Shown: positions 52,001 through 64,000 of the stretch, one piece after another
Layout of the letters: each line of letters begins with the position of its first letter
Numbering within the stretch: position 1 is the stretch's first letter
From: Lactuca virosa
Lineage: Eukaryota; Streptophyta; Magnoliopsida; Asterales; Asteraceae
Direction of reading: 5' to 3'
Assembly (NCBI GenBank): GCA_928212115.1
Contig: CAKMRJ010003334.1
Location: 36,354,328 to 36,418,327 of the forward strand
DNA length: 64,000 bases
The notes under the pieces: generated by a model
What the model saw: the letters and a program-made list of their open reading frames with translations, nothing else
What the model was told of the DNA's origin: nothing
The model's database searches: none
Position numbers and translations under genes: made by a program

Positions 52001-55000
52001 TCATCCCCCTGTTAGAGGGAATTTCGTCCCGAAATTCGAATATAGAATACAATTCATGAATTAGGGAAAGAGATGCGGATACTTCTGTTTCATCTAATCT
52101 TCGCGCTCTCAAGTGAATTCAGGTCCCCGCTTGGCATTCCAGCGAACCTTCACTATCGGGATGCGACTTTGTTTTGTTCGTTTGACCTCCCGGTCCATGA
52201 TTTCAATTGGTTCTTCCACAAAGTTTAGATTCTCGTTGATTTCGATCTCATCGAGAGGAATAGTAAGAGTCTCGTCGGATAAGCACTTTTTAAGGTTCGA
52301 GACGTGGAAGACGGGATGAATGTTACTAAGCTCTTGAGGTAAACGGAGTTTGTAGGCTACAGGACCGATCCTGGCGAGGATCTCGAGCGGTCCTATGTAT
52401 CTTGGATTTAGCTTTCCACACTTTCCGAAGCGTATCATGCCTTTCCAGGGCGAGACCTTCAACAGAACACGGTCTCCAACCTGGAATTCCAAGGGTTTTT
52501 GACGTTTATCGGCGTAGCTCTTTTGTCTATCTCGTGAGGCTTTTAGTCGTTCTTGGATTTGTACGATCTTTTCTGTGGTTTCGCGAATGATTTCTGGACC
52601 AGTGAGAGTGCTGTCAGGGACTTGTCCCTTGGCTAGCTGCGTGTCGCCCACCTCAACCCAACACAGAGGGGATCTGCACTTGAGGCCATAGAGGGCTTCG
52701 AAAGGCGCAACCTTAATGCTGGTATGGTAGCTGTTGTTGTAGGAAAACTCAACCAAGGGCAAATGGATGTCCCACGACTTACCGAAATCGATGACACATG
52801 CTCTCAACATGTCTTCCAAGGTCTGGATGGTTCTCTCACTCTGCCCATATGTCTGAGGATGATAAGTTGTACTCATGTCCAGCTTAGTTCCAAGAGCTTT
52901 CTGTAGTTACTGCCAGAATCTTGAAGTGAACCTGCTATCTCGATCGGAGATAATGGACACATGCACACCGTGCAGTCGGACTATCTCTTGGATGTAGATT
53001 CGCGTGAGTCGCTCCATTTTGAAAGTTTCTTTGATTGGTAGGAAGTGAGCGGATTTAGTCAGTCGATCGACTATCACCCAGATGGCGTCGTACCCACTCG
53101 GAGATGTGGGTAATTTGGTGATGAAATCCATAGTGATCCTCTCCCGCTTCCATTCGGGTATTTCTGGCCGTTGGAGCAGTCCTGAGGGCTTCTGATATTC
53201 GATTTTCACTTTGGCGCAAGTCAGACACTTGCCCACAAATGTAGCGATCTCCGCTTTCATATTTGGCCACCAATATAGTTTCTTAAGATCGAGGTACATC
53301 TTATCCGAACCTGGATGAATGAAGTATCTAGTCCTGTGGGCTTCGTTCATGACAACCTCTCTGTAGCCACCGAACCTTGGGGTCCAGATCCGGTCCATGA
53401 AATAATAGACTCCGTCTCCCTTGATCTCTAGGTTCTTACCCATTCCTCTCAAGGCCTCATCCTTGACGTTCTATGGTTTTAGAGCTTCCCGCTGAGCCTC
53501 TCTGATTTGCGCGGATAAGTGGGAATGGATAGTCATAGTTAGTACTTTCGCACTGCGACTCGTGTACTCCTTGCGACTTAGAGCATCCGCCACCACATTG
53601 GCCTTGCCGGGATGGTAGCGTATTTCGAACTCGTAATCGCTGAGTAGCTCAACCCAACGCCGTTGTCGCATGTTCAACTCCTTCTGATCGAAGATGTGTT
53701 GCAGGCTCTTATGGTCAGTGAAGATAGTGCACTTGGTTCCGTAGAGATAATGTCTTCATATCTTCAATGCGAAAATCACTACTCCCAATTCCAGGTTGTG
53801 TGTTGTGTAGTTGACTTCGTGTGCTTTCAGCTGTCTCGAGGCATAAGCAATAACTTTTCCTCGCTGCATGAGCACACAGCCTAAACCCTGATTGGATGCA
53901 TCACAGTAGACAACGAAGTCCTCCGTCCCTTCGGGCAGAGACAGGATAGGTGCGCTGCATAGGGCCTGTTTCAATGTTTGGAACGCAGTGTCTTGCTTTT
54001 CACTCCAACAGAAAGGTACACCTTTCTGAGTCAGAGTGGTTAAGGGTTTGGCAATTCTGGAGAAATTTTGAATAAATCTACGATAATAGCCAGCGAGACC
54101 CAAGAATTGACGAATTTCTGTGGGTGTCTTCGGTGATGACCAGTTCTCTATCGCTTTGATTTTGGAAGGGTCCACGTGAATGCCTTCCTTGCTTACCACG
54201 TGTCCTAGGAAAGTTACTTTTCGAATCCAGAATTCGCACTTGGAGAACTTTGTGTAAAGTTTCTCTGCCCTTAAAGTTTCCAACACCAATCTCAAGTGCT
54301 TTTTGGCTTTTGTGATCTTCCTCGCTCTGAATAGACAAGTATATCATCGATGAAACACGATGACGAACTTGTCCAGGAAAGGACGACACACCCGGTTAAT
54401 CAGGTCAATGAACACTGCCGGTGCGTTGGTTAGACCGAAGGGGATTACTATGAACTCGTAGTGACCATATTGAGTCCGAAAAGCTGTTGTAGGAACATCA
54501 CCCTCATGGAATCGCAGCTGATGGTACCTTGATCTTAGATCTATTTTCGAGAAGTAGTTGGCTCCTTGAAGTTGGTCGAAGAGATCATCGATTCGAGGAA
54601 GAGGGATAACAGGTTTTTGACAGTGAGCTTGTTCAGCTCTCGATAATCGATACACATTCGAAAGGATCCATCCTTCTTTTTCACGAACAAGATCGGGCTC
54701 CCTAGGTGAGGAACTCGGTCTGATGAATCCTTTGCTAAGCAGCTCATTGAGCTGACTAGATAGCTCCTGCATTTCTGCTGGCGCTAGGCGATATGGAGAT
54801 TTGGCTACGGGAGTAGCTCCGGGAACTAAGTCGATACGAAACTCGACTTGGCGTTCGGGAGGGATTCCCGGAAGCTCCTCGGGAAAGACATCAGGAAGTT
54901 GCAGACTTCGGGGAATACTCTCAGGTCTTTAAACTTCCTGTTTTTCGTTGACAAAGTGGGCTAGGAACGCATGACATTCCTTTTGCATAAGTTTTTGAGC

Positions 55001-55673
55001 TTTGATGCACGAGATGATACGGAGGTTTGAACTGAGTTTATCGCCATAAATCATGAGAGCTTCACCAGAAGGAAGGTTGAGACGGATAACTTTTTCGAAA
55101 CAAAGAATATCAGCACCGATTGGGGCCAAACCAATCTATGCCGATGATGACATCAAAGCTTTTTATAGAGACTGGCATAAGATCGATGGGAAATGAATGA
55201 TCGTTCAGGGTAAGAGTACAACCGCGAATTATATCATTAGCGCTCTCCTTCTCACCGTTAGCCATCTCGACGGTAAATGTTTCGGTTAAGGTTTGAGGTT
55301 TATGTTTAAGAAAAAGCTTGAATGCATGACTAACAAAACTTCTTTCAGCACCAGAATCGAAAATAATGCATGCATAAGAGATCGAGGAGGAACGTACCCG
55401 TCACAACGGTAGGGTCAGCTACGACCTCCTCTTGCCCCATAGCTAGTACTATCCCGGTGTTGCCAGTTGTTGCTGCCTTGGGGAAGTTTCTCTTGAAATG
55501 CCCGACTTCCCCACAGCCATAACAGGCTTGACCAACACCTGCTCCAGAGGCCTGATCGGTTGGTTGGACTGGGTTTCTGCAGCCTCGAGCCAGATGGCCC
55601 TTTTGACCACAGTTGTTTCAGAGCATCTCATGACATGGACCAGGGATGCGATGATGATAACTGCACTTATTGC
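52001..55673 (-). pseudogene. gag-pol: Element C zinc knuckle, protease, RT, RNase H, integrase and chromodomain relic
   Basis: The minus-strand order is zinc knuckles (from 55673), protease, RT (about 54800-54340, broken near 54700 and 54360), RNase H (about 53930-53570) and integrase (53452-52600, with HRTRYFIH..., CLTC and [13 protein letters not shown]; a stop follows FWQ near 52907). The C-terminal module follows in frame from 52876. In the chromodomain tail a Trp codon has become a stop (TGA after GPEFT, about 52107). At least four frame breaks are visible. It is the same family group as D, about 80 percent alike by eye, but keeps the RT motif that D lacks. Confidence 0.85.
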
Positions 55674-56443
55674 TGTTGGATTAGATGTCTAAGCCCATAA
55701 CTATTATTGGTATGTACTTGACCCGAGAGTAGCATGGTCCATTTGGGTTGCCTATCATCAGGACAATTGTTAGATGGACTTTGAGAGAAGTTTATTTATG
55801 GTTTTTAATATATTATTAAGTTTAATATATTAATATGAAATCATATGTTTTAATTAGTATCGATCAAGAATTAATTTGGAATTAATTTAGTGATCAAAAG
55901 AGACTAATTAAATCTATGGGGACTAATTATGATAATTAGTTATATTTATATGTGTTGGGCTTATGATCCATGTTGGACCAAGTTTATGTATGGATACATA
56001 AAGAGTTGGGCCACATGAACCATGGATCATAAAATCCAAGGGTTATGATTATGGGTTATACCCATGACCCTTGTAAATCTACATATAAATAGGTTACGCC
56101 ATAGCCAAAATCATCACTTCTTTTCTTAGAGAAACTATGGAGGTGTTTTGGTGTATGGAATTCCTCTCAAGAGCCACCTTTGTCCTAGGTGTGTTGTGAT
56201 TCCATTTGAGGCATTTCGTACTATTGGTGCTAAGCTCTTAAGGCCAAATACATCAAGACTTCAAGCCACCTAAAAGGTATGTTTCCCTAACTAGTATATT
56301 ATATGGTTTATGGTCAAATGCATGCTAGTTATAGGTTTAATGCCTTGGAACCCATTTGCATGTATAATTAGTGAAAACATAGATCCAAGGTATTAAGGGT
56401 TGTATGTGCACCATAGGATGTTGTTAGTATACAAAACCCACCA
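55674..56443 (+). repeat. Element B, 5' LTR, 770 bp
   Basis: It starts TGTTGGATTAGATG and ends AAAACCCACCA. It differs from the 3' LTR by scattered single-base changes and small indels. Confidence 0.9.
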
Positions 56444-56462
56444 GTGGTATCAGAGCCATGGG
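56444..56462 (+). other. Primer-binding site of element B
   Basis: GTGGTATCAGAGCCATGGG directly follows the LTR; it fits initiator-Met tRNA and is shared with B' at 14013. Confidence 0.85.
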
Positions 56463-57650
56463 TTGTTTTCTATTATATTGATGCAAATGTATTTTTTTTT
56501 TCAAGTTGAAAGGGAAAAAAAAAGAAAAAAAAACATGAAGTTTGTTCAAATTTTATGATAATTACTTGGATTTATTAAAAGAGTTGCATTAGGTCAATTT
56601 CTTAAAAGATAGAATGATATGATTATTTATTTAAAAGTTATCTAATGTTTAATTTACAAATTTTGCATAACTTTTGGAACTCAAAAAGTTTTTTAAGGAG
56701 TTAAATTTGCACTACTGTTTTGAAATTTTTTCCTTCGTTTTTTTTTTTTCTTTTAATAATGATCTTAAGAGTTTTGAAACTTCCATCAAGTTATGGATGT
56801 GAAATGTCTCATTTATTAACTCTTTAGGTTATGAATTCCAAGAGTCTTCAAAGGATAATTGTCAAAAGTTTCAAGATTTGTATTAGTTTATATGATTATC
56901 TAATTTCTTGAAAATTGTTGATGTGAATTATCTTTACTTATGAGTTTAATCTAGATCATAGAAAATTTATTTGATTATTGTGTTAATTGGAATATTTGAT
57001 CTTAATGGTTTTTATGAACTCCATAACTTGTCCTCAATTATGGAAAGTGAAAAGTTTTTCTTTTTAAAATTGTCATTAAGTCTCATAGGTTATGAAAATA
57101 GAAGAGTCACTATATTTAATGTCATCATTAAATGATTTAATGTCTTCCATAAACTTGTCCTCAAGTTATGGAACTTGAATTTTTTTTTTCATTAAACCTT
57201 AATTAAACTCATAAGTTATGAAAAATCCAAGAATTTGAAGGTTTTCAAAACTTGTCCTCAAGTTTTGGAATTTGTAAAGTTACCCCCCCTGTTACTTTAA
57301 TTCCAAACTAGACCTTAGAATTTTAAGTTTAAAAATTCAACCCTTATTACTCTTATTATAACTTTAATTATATCGATATGTATAAGATAAAGTCGTCTTA
57401 CCATTAGTAGGCCTCATTCACGAAGCCGGTCTATAAGGGGGGTTATTAGGTTACTGCCTATAAAATGGCAGTTTAATGGGTTTCCACTCTCACTCACCGC
57501 TTCCTTGACCGGGGGAGGGTCGTTAGCCGAACAAGTAGGACAAGGACTATAATTCTCCCTTCATTATTAAGTATAATGATAAATACTAAGTAACTAAACA
57601 CTTATAAATTCCCACATCTTAGTTACTTAGGAAAATGTGAATAAGGTGTG
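56463..57650 (+). other. Element B leader
   Basis: AT-rich leader with repeated (A)AGTTATGGA and CCATAACTTG-type motifs, and a more conserved block at 57390-57620 (GTCGTCTTACCATTAGTAGG, CTCACTCACCGCTTCCTTGA) that B' shares at 14895-15135. Confidence 0.6.
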
Positions 57651-58995
57651 CTAATCTATGAAATTACACTTTGCACTTGTTTTTAAGCTGTTAGTGGAGC
57701 GTGTGTGGTTAACCGGCACACTAACATGGACTTAACTAACAAGGTAGGCAAAGGGTAACTTAATGTTTATCATAGTAGTTGGAGCGTGTGTGGTTACCGG
57801 CACATCGATTGAGGGGTAAATATTAAGGGTACCAAGTATATTTGCATGGTTACTTCACACCTTGTTTTGTGATTCCTCGGCATTTCCCAGTCACCACACC
57901 TGAAGGGCACACTCGAGATTGAAACATGCCATTGAAAAGTTCAATGAATCTCAAAAGAATCTAGGAGTTTCAAAACCAATTAAAACCTAATAAATACATT
58001 CGTTTATCTTGGTGGAAATTGGTGAATCGTCATTCACCTACCTTCAAATATTTTATAGCTTGGATTACGGCATCCCTCTTCCAAGTTATATAAAATAGTT
58101 TGTTGGTCCTGGCCTTAATATCTCATATTGGGTGTTATATTTAAGGACTTAAATCAACTTGACGTGAATTTCTCCCATTGTTGATGTCTGGTTTAGACAA
58201 CAATGATCTTCCCAACCAAGCTTTCCTAATGAATATGACTTCCCGAGTTTGGCTCATGGAAGTCATACTTCTCTTCCTCCACCTCCTCCCATTATTCTCC
58301 CTAACCCACAAGTTCAAGATCACTCAAGCCTAATGGCAAGCAAGGTCTATGTGTGATCACATCTTAGAGATGAAGTCACATATTAACAAACCGGAGAGTT
58401 GGGTTGTCAAAGTCTTGAGAAAGTTGGATGTTCAATCATTTCTAAGTCACATAGTGAGTTCCTTGGGGACTACTATGAAACAGACTATGACATGAACCTT
58501 AATGATCATATCTATTTGCTTGGTGCTGCTGAATCAGCAATGATTGGAACGATAGTAAAGCAAATTTGATTAGAAGATCATACTTCCCAAAAAACTTTAT
58601 GGACAGTGACAATGGTGACACTGGAAATTTAGAAAAAGCATTCTCTTCCCAATGGAAACGGATTGGCCATAGTCAGCCCGGTTGAACCAAATGGTAAAGA
58701 GAAAGGCTAAGTCTGAGATAGTCCCATTACCAAAGGGTCCATATGTTTATTTTGCCAAAGGAAGGGCGTTGATTGCAAAGCTGCCAAATTTACCTAAGGA
58801 TGTTAAGTCAATAAGTTTGACTCTACATCAGGTAGAGCCCATTATCTAACTCTGTTAAGTTCTATTCTGAGATCCTCATTACATGATGTGACGGGTCACA
58901 TGTTTTGATGTTTTAAAGAATAAAAGATAGAGAGAAATCTTAAGGAAGTAAGTATATGCTGATTCTGATCGCGAAGGTGGATTTCGATCGCATCA
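57651..58995 (+). pseudogene. Element B gag relic (absent from B')
   Basis: This 1.35-kb block is exactly what B' lacks. Scattered gag-like pieces remain, e.g. a zinc-knuckle trace near 58720-58800 (Lys-Gly-Pro, then Phe-Ala-Lys-Gly replacing expected Cys/His ligands, followed by a LPNLPKDVK-like tail). Every frame has stops. Assignment to Copia gag is by order and resemblance only. Confidence 0.45.
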
Positions 58996-60861
58996 GAATT
59001 TTGAGCAGTTGCTTAAGAAGTTATGCTTATATTGCTAAGGAATAGATAACAACAATTTTCCATATGGATTGTAAGGATACAAAGTTCCTTCGCAAAGTTT
59101 TAAATAAAAGATAATTGTTTAATTTTATTTCTTTGAAGTATCCTTACAATGGCATTTGTGGGAAAAAATTGTTACTTATATGATTCCACTGACAGCAATA
59201 TTGGAAAATGGAATTTTGATTCTTTCATTTGTGGTAGTGTCTAAATTTACCAACTCAGGAAAAGTTCCTCATCATCCAAGTTTCAATTGGACCGAAACTT
59301 GGAATCATGCAAGTTGAATAGTATGATGAATGAGAAACTTTCAAGCATTGGAAAATCAAGACTAATTACTTGTTCACATGGATGTGTGAGTCAAGTGAAG
59401 ACTAAATGCTCGAGTACACCTTCTTGTGCACTGGTCATGTCCACCACAAATCTCGTTAAGACTATTTGATTTACTAAAGTTTAGTAAAATATGGTTATAC
59501 TTACAAGTTTAAGTATAATTCTGAAACATTGGAAAAGTCTCAATGTATGGCAGAAACGAATGGGAAGAATCAAATTAGGCCGAAAGATAAAATTCTCAAA
59601 TCTGAAAAGATGGGAGAGTACTTTAGTATCATGTTTGTGATCCATCTTAATGATTAGAATCATATCACAATTAGTCCTCTAAAGGTCTTCTTAGTGCATT
59701 CTTATGACTAAGAAGAGGAGTCATGAATTGTTGTGAAATTTTTAGATCAAGAAGATGAGTCATACTTCGTTCAAAAACATTCTTAGAGTCATACTCCAAG
59801 ATTATAACTTGAGTGACATATCTTAAAGAAAGGTTTTAAAACACTTGTCAAATGTAAGAGTAAAAGTGTCCTACTCTTGTACATTTGAATTGGTTAAGTT
59901 GTGATGTTTTGGATAACAACAAAGACCAACTAAGGCCAATTGTGTGAAGTGTTTGTCTTGATAAAGAATCCGCACTATCTCTTGAATATTGGCAAGATAG
60001 TCTTTATGTCAAGAGGATAGTGGGAGTCTTAAAGATCCTAAAAAAATTTCAAGAACTAATCAAGTATAAAACCTGAGGTTCTTCACTAGCACACGACTTG
60101 AGGTTTTATAACCTATCGTGTTGACATATTCTGTGCCCATTCCAGTTAACGTGGCTTTGCATAGGAGTTCTGAAAGTTCTCAATTGGTTGCATAACAACT
60201 TGGAAGCAATGACAGGACCTGTACTGCCAGGTGGCAAGAAGTTAAGATTGCATAAGTTCAGTCCATATGAGTTTGGATTTGTCATTATCCGTCTTGTGAC
60301 TATGGTTTTGACGATTCACATGAATAAGAACACATATACACCATAAAATCTAAGGGTCATAAGGTTTCTCTCCGATTCATGAAAATGATGGTGAGGAAAA
60401 CACTTCCACCAAGTAGATTTGAAGCAGATGGCAAAAGGTCTCAACAATTGAGACTATGATTACGACATCCCTTTCATAGTTCTGAAATTGTTTAGACACA
60501 CATGCATGCTATCTAAGGAAAGGTGTATGATTTTGATAAAGTTTTATCAAAGCATCGTATCAGAAATCTGAACTTTGGTAAGAAAGTCAATAAAGTATTG
60601 ATTTCTAGAAGTCCAGCTGATTTCTGAGTACATGTCAAAGCTAGTGGGGCATAAGTGTTATGCTAATAATCATCATGTTAGTGGGAGCATGATAATTATG
60701 TTAGTGTTGCAAGTTAGCAATGTTAATTATAGAAAACAAAAGTTTCAATTCGTGAGGCTGCAGGGATTGAAAAGTTGTTTTGCTATAATTAAGGGAGAGG
60801 ATATACTTCATTTCAGTTCTAAAGGCTTAGATTGAGACCTTACCATCTTTAGTCAAGAATC

Positions 60862-60920
<59 letters not shown>

Positions 60921-62684
60921 TTTCATGTTGGATTGGTTCAACTTAAGGAAATTCTATATATTGCGTTCTCAAAATTCGATTATGATTACGGCATCCCTCT
61001 TCATAGTCAAATTTTGAAAACATGGCAAATAAAAATATTGTAGCAAAGACTGGCCTAGAATCATTGTCTTTATGTGAGATCATGAATCGTGTACCATTTG
61101 CTTTGGGTACATGATCGATTGCATGTGCTAATATTTGTCATTTCTAAATTTTTCCAAATGCCCAGAGGCATTAAGAAGGGAAAGGTTTTCTAGAATTGGA
61201 TATACTAAAATGATTAAGCAATTGTCGAGGACAATCTGAGGTTTACCAAAGATTGGTTGCTTAGGGAAAGTTGGAAGTATATGCTAATTTTGGAAGGACC
61301 ATATTGACATATTCTGAAAGAGGCATCTCTTATTCAGAAGTGATAGTCAAAATGAGAATATGGAGTTGTCTCCATAGGTGGAATTTATCTGTGTAATATT
61401 AGAAAACTTAATGCAAGAAGCATGTCCACGCAAGTACTTTGAATATGAGACTTAGTTTCCCTGGAGTTGATCTCCATTGGAATACCTTATAATGACTGTT
61501 GACAAGTCTTTGTGACTTTGTACATATCATTAAGGAGGGTCAGTGCATATAAGTTAAAATCTAAACAGATTTCGATAAATGATAGGAATTTGAAATTCTC
61601 ACATTTTTCGATAAGGATTGGGAGGGAGTGTGAAATTAGAATCATTGAAATTATGTTCAATTGGTTTATTTCACAAAGTAAGGATCATAGACAAAACATA
61701 GAGTGCATACTTGGTGTATGGCAAAGCTATTTGTTAAGAAAAAAACATAGTGTACATGCTTGGAGCATGGGACAACTATGGTTTTTAATTCATGTATAAA
61801 GTTGATAAAACCGAAAAAATGAATAATGAGTAATCAGTATGGTGATAAATAAAAGTGTTTATTTATATTCATAGGGTTTGATACCATATTTGATTCATTT
61901 ATTCTTGTGTTTCACTTTGCATGTTTTGACTTCCAGAATAACTAAGTCGCTCTTCCTGAATGATTAAGTTATTCAAACCATCCACAGTCGGTCATATTTG
62001 GAAGTAGATATGAATCAAGACTGTCATGGGTTGGTTTGTAGAGTTCCAAGTTGGTGGACAAAAATTGTTGCTAAAACACTCATGAGTGCTCATAAGTTCT
62101 GAGTATTGGATTCAACCCACGCTCATTTGAATGACTTCCTGGATTTTATCATGAGTGATCATGAGACGATTAATATCTTATATTCTTAAAAACCTAGATC
62201 TATGAGTTGTTACTATGAGTTGGTTATACATTGATTGCACGAAAACGCATTGGTAACTCGATGTTATAAAACGTGCCTTTGTGTATGATTCAAACAAGTA
62301 GTAGAACAAGCCCATATAAGTCGAAGTTTATCCATTCCTTTTACCTTCGGGATAAAAGCGATATCTGTGGGCCCCTCGATGATTTAGCGATGACACATGT
62401 GAGTGCTTGGCCAAGCCAGGACTGATTTGATTTGTTCATTCAATCAGTCAGTCATCATAAATCGAAAAATCGGGAAGGGAAAACAAAAATGGACAAGAGA
62501 ATGATTATAATCCATGTCTCGGTCCATATGATATCTAGAATGGAGGAATATATATGATCCCTTATCTAATGGACGCGTCATTGATTTGTTCAGAGTTTGA
62601 CGGTGGCTTTAAGAGCTACGATTGCTAGTCGTGTTATGAAGTCGTACTTGCAATAATAGTTTTAGACTTATCCAAGTGGGAGAC
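58996..62684 (+). pseudogene. Element B pol relic and 3' internal region
   Basis: From 58996 to 60742 it parallels B' 15138-16887. A battered integrase-core trace lies at about 59700-59790. The block from 60743 to 62684 has no counterpart in the truncated B'. Short frames (67 and 95 codons at 60632 and 61512) show no convincing domain. A purine tract ends at 62684. Confidence 0.5.
60868..60918. repeat. (TA)n microsatellite in element B
   Basis: Uninterrupted TA run of about 50 bp. Confidence 0.95.
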
Positions 62685-63459
62685 TGTTGGATTAGATGTC
62701 TAAGCCCATAACTATTATTGGTATGTACTTGACCCGAGAGTAGCATGGTCCATTTGGGTTGCATATCATCAGGACAATTTGTTAGGATGGACTTTTGAGA
62801 GAAGGTTATTTATGGTTTATTAATATATATTATAAGTTATAATATATTAATATGAAATCATATATTTTAATTAGTATCGATCAAGAATTAATTTGGAATT
62901 AATTTAGTGATCAAAAGAGACTAATTAAATCTATGGGGACTAATTATGATAATTAGTTATATTTATATGTGTTGGGCTTATGATCCATGTTGGACCAAGT
63001 TTATGTATGGATACATAAAGAGTTGGGCCACATGAACCATGGATCATAAAACCCATGGGTATGGATTATGGGTTATACCCATGACCCTCTTAATCCTACA
63101 TATAAATAGGTTACTCCATAGCCAAAATCATCACTTCTTTTCTTAGAGAAATATGGAGGTGTTTTGGTGCATGGAATTCTCTCTCAAGAGCCACCTTTGT
63201 CCTAGGTGTGTTGTGATTCCATTTGAGGCATTTCATACTATTGGTGCTAAGCTCTTAAGGCCAAATACATCAAGACTTCAAGCCACATAAAAGGTATGTT
63301 TCCCTAACTAGTATATTATATGGTTTATGTCAAATGCATGCTAGTTATAGGTTTAATGCCTTGGAAACTATTTGCATGTATAATTAGTGAAAACATAGAT
63401 CCAAGGTATTAAGGGTTGTATGTGCACCATAGGATGTTGTAATATACTAAAACCCAACA
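62685..63459 (+). repeat. Element B, 3' LTR, 775 bp
   Basis: It starts TGTTGGATTAGATG and ends AAAACCCAACA, followed by the ATTGC duplication and C gag sequence. Confidence 0.9.
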
Positions 63460-64000
63460 ATTGCACCAAGGGAGGGTACCAGTATACCTACTGGTAGGTG
63501 CTTGAGTTGCAGGAGCAGCGACAGGGGTAGTAGTAGCGTGAACTGCTACCGTATGTTGCTTCTTTGAGGGCTCCTGCGAAGACTGACCCTTTCTCTGTTT
63601 CCAGAATTTCCTTTTCTCACCACTCCCTTTAGCCGGTTTGGAAGTGGCTGTCACTTCATCGAGATCGACTCCATGATCGATCAGAGTCTGCGCCAGGCAC
63701 TTGGCGCTATAAAATGTAGTTGACCGAGCAGCCAAAACATTTCCTTTGGTCGGCTGGGTCAGTCCCCAAATGTATCTTTCAACCTTTTTGCTTTCCGGGG
63801 TGATCATCCCCGGACAGAGAAGTTCTAGGTCTTCAAACCTAGATGTGTAGGCAGCAATGTCGGAAACCTTCATCTTTAGGTTCCAGAGTTCGTGCTCCAG
63901 TTTCTGCATTTCGCCCCGTGGGCAGTACTCAGCAAGCATGAGCTCTTTCAAGCTCTCCCAACCCATAGCATTTGCTATTGGCAGGGTTAGGGACTTCACC
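63460..64000 (-). pseudogene. gag: Element C gag core, continuing beyond the window
   Basis: The minus-strand frame is open from the window edge to the B insertion. It carries the gag core (ANAMGWESLKELMLAEYCPR, ELWNLKMKVSDIAAYTSRFE, SKKVERYIWGLTQPTKGNVL), a Lys-rich linker and the first Cys of the zinc-knuckle region (LPWC), where B splits it. The matching continuation is at 55673. It aligns with D gag residues 135-310. Confidence 0.9.

Larger units (their letters stand above)
55674..63459 (+). mobile_element. Decayed Copia-type retrotransposon B, complete ends
   Basis: LTRs lie at 55674-56443 and 62685-63459, both TGTTGG...AACA-type. An exact ATTGC duplication flanks the element (55669-55673 and 63460-63464). 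A primer site follows the first LTR, and a purine tract (CAAGTGGGAGA) precedes the second. The interior is full of stops. The LTRs remain very similar, so the copy inserted relatively recently although its genes were already dead. It splits gypsy C in its gag zinc-knuckle region. Confidence 0.9.

Overview
The window is plant nuclear DNA made almost entirely of nested LTR retrotransposons. The dominant elements are Ty3/gypsy chromoviruses whose LTRs carry many copies of a CTCGNCGAG palindrome. From general knowledge this abundance suggests an Asteraceae genome, most likely lettuce (Lactuca). That assignment is inference; no species-specific gene is present to prove it.

Left nest (140-27493). 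One minus-strand gypsy element, F, runs from 145 to 27488 and is bounded by an exact 5-bp target-site duplication (CCAAT). Later insertions have blown it up to 27 kb. Plus-strand gypsy G (1315-11397) sits in F's 3' LTR. G itself carries a 3.4-kb solo LTR, J (3057-6478, duplication TTGGT), and a 341-bp hAT-type MITE (9848-10188, duplication ACCGCGTG). F's protease-RT-RNase H relic follows (11398-13265), then a truncated decayed Copia-type element B' (13266-16887), then gag-only gypsy A (16888-24147), then F's gag start, leader and complete 5' LTR (25584-27488). F lies between a TATA box (88-95) and the start codon (27546) of a dead SANT/Myb-like gene.

Middle island (27494-34590). This is AT-rich sequence of lower repeat density. 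It holds the dead gene, a SINE-like tRNA-derived sequence, a MITE-like element, a small RT relic, a solo Copia LTR with exact duplication AACTG (31547-32141), and the first exon of a SINA-like RING E3 ligase gene (32546-32725, minus).

Right nest (34591-64000). Minus-strand gypsy E (LTR pieces at 34765-36742 and 48320-49808) encloses a head-to-tail D array: gag stub, full 3-kb LTR, complete internal region with an uninterrupted 1505-codon gag-pol, and a partial second LTR. E's right LTR was then hit by gypsy C (49809 to beyond the window end), and C's gag was hit by decayed Copia-type element B (55674-63459, exact duplication ATTGC).

The most unusual signal is splicing. All seven gypsy LTR groups show a plausible intron inside the LTR, with a donor and acceptor at comparable positions; within each of two superfamilies the splice-site sequences are shared. 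In the G/A/E/F group the predicted intron contains a family-specific minisatellite. F, and by its donor A, also carries a short intron exactly at the gag-protease boundary, where D and C read straight through. There are no complete host genes, rRNA genes or CRISPR arrays in the window.
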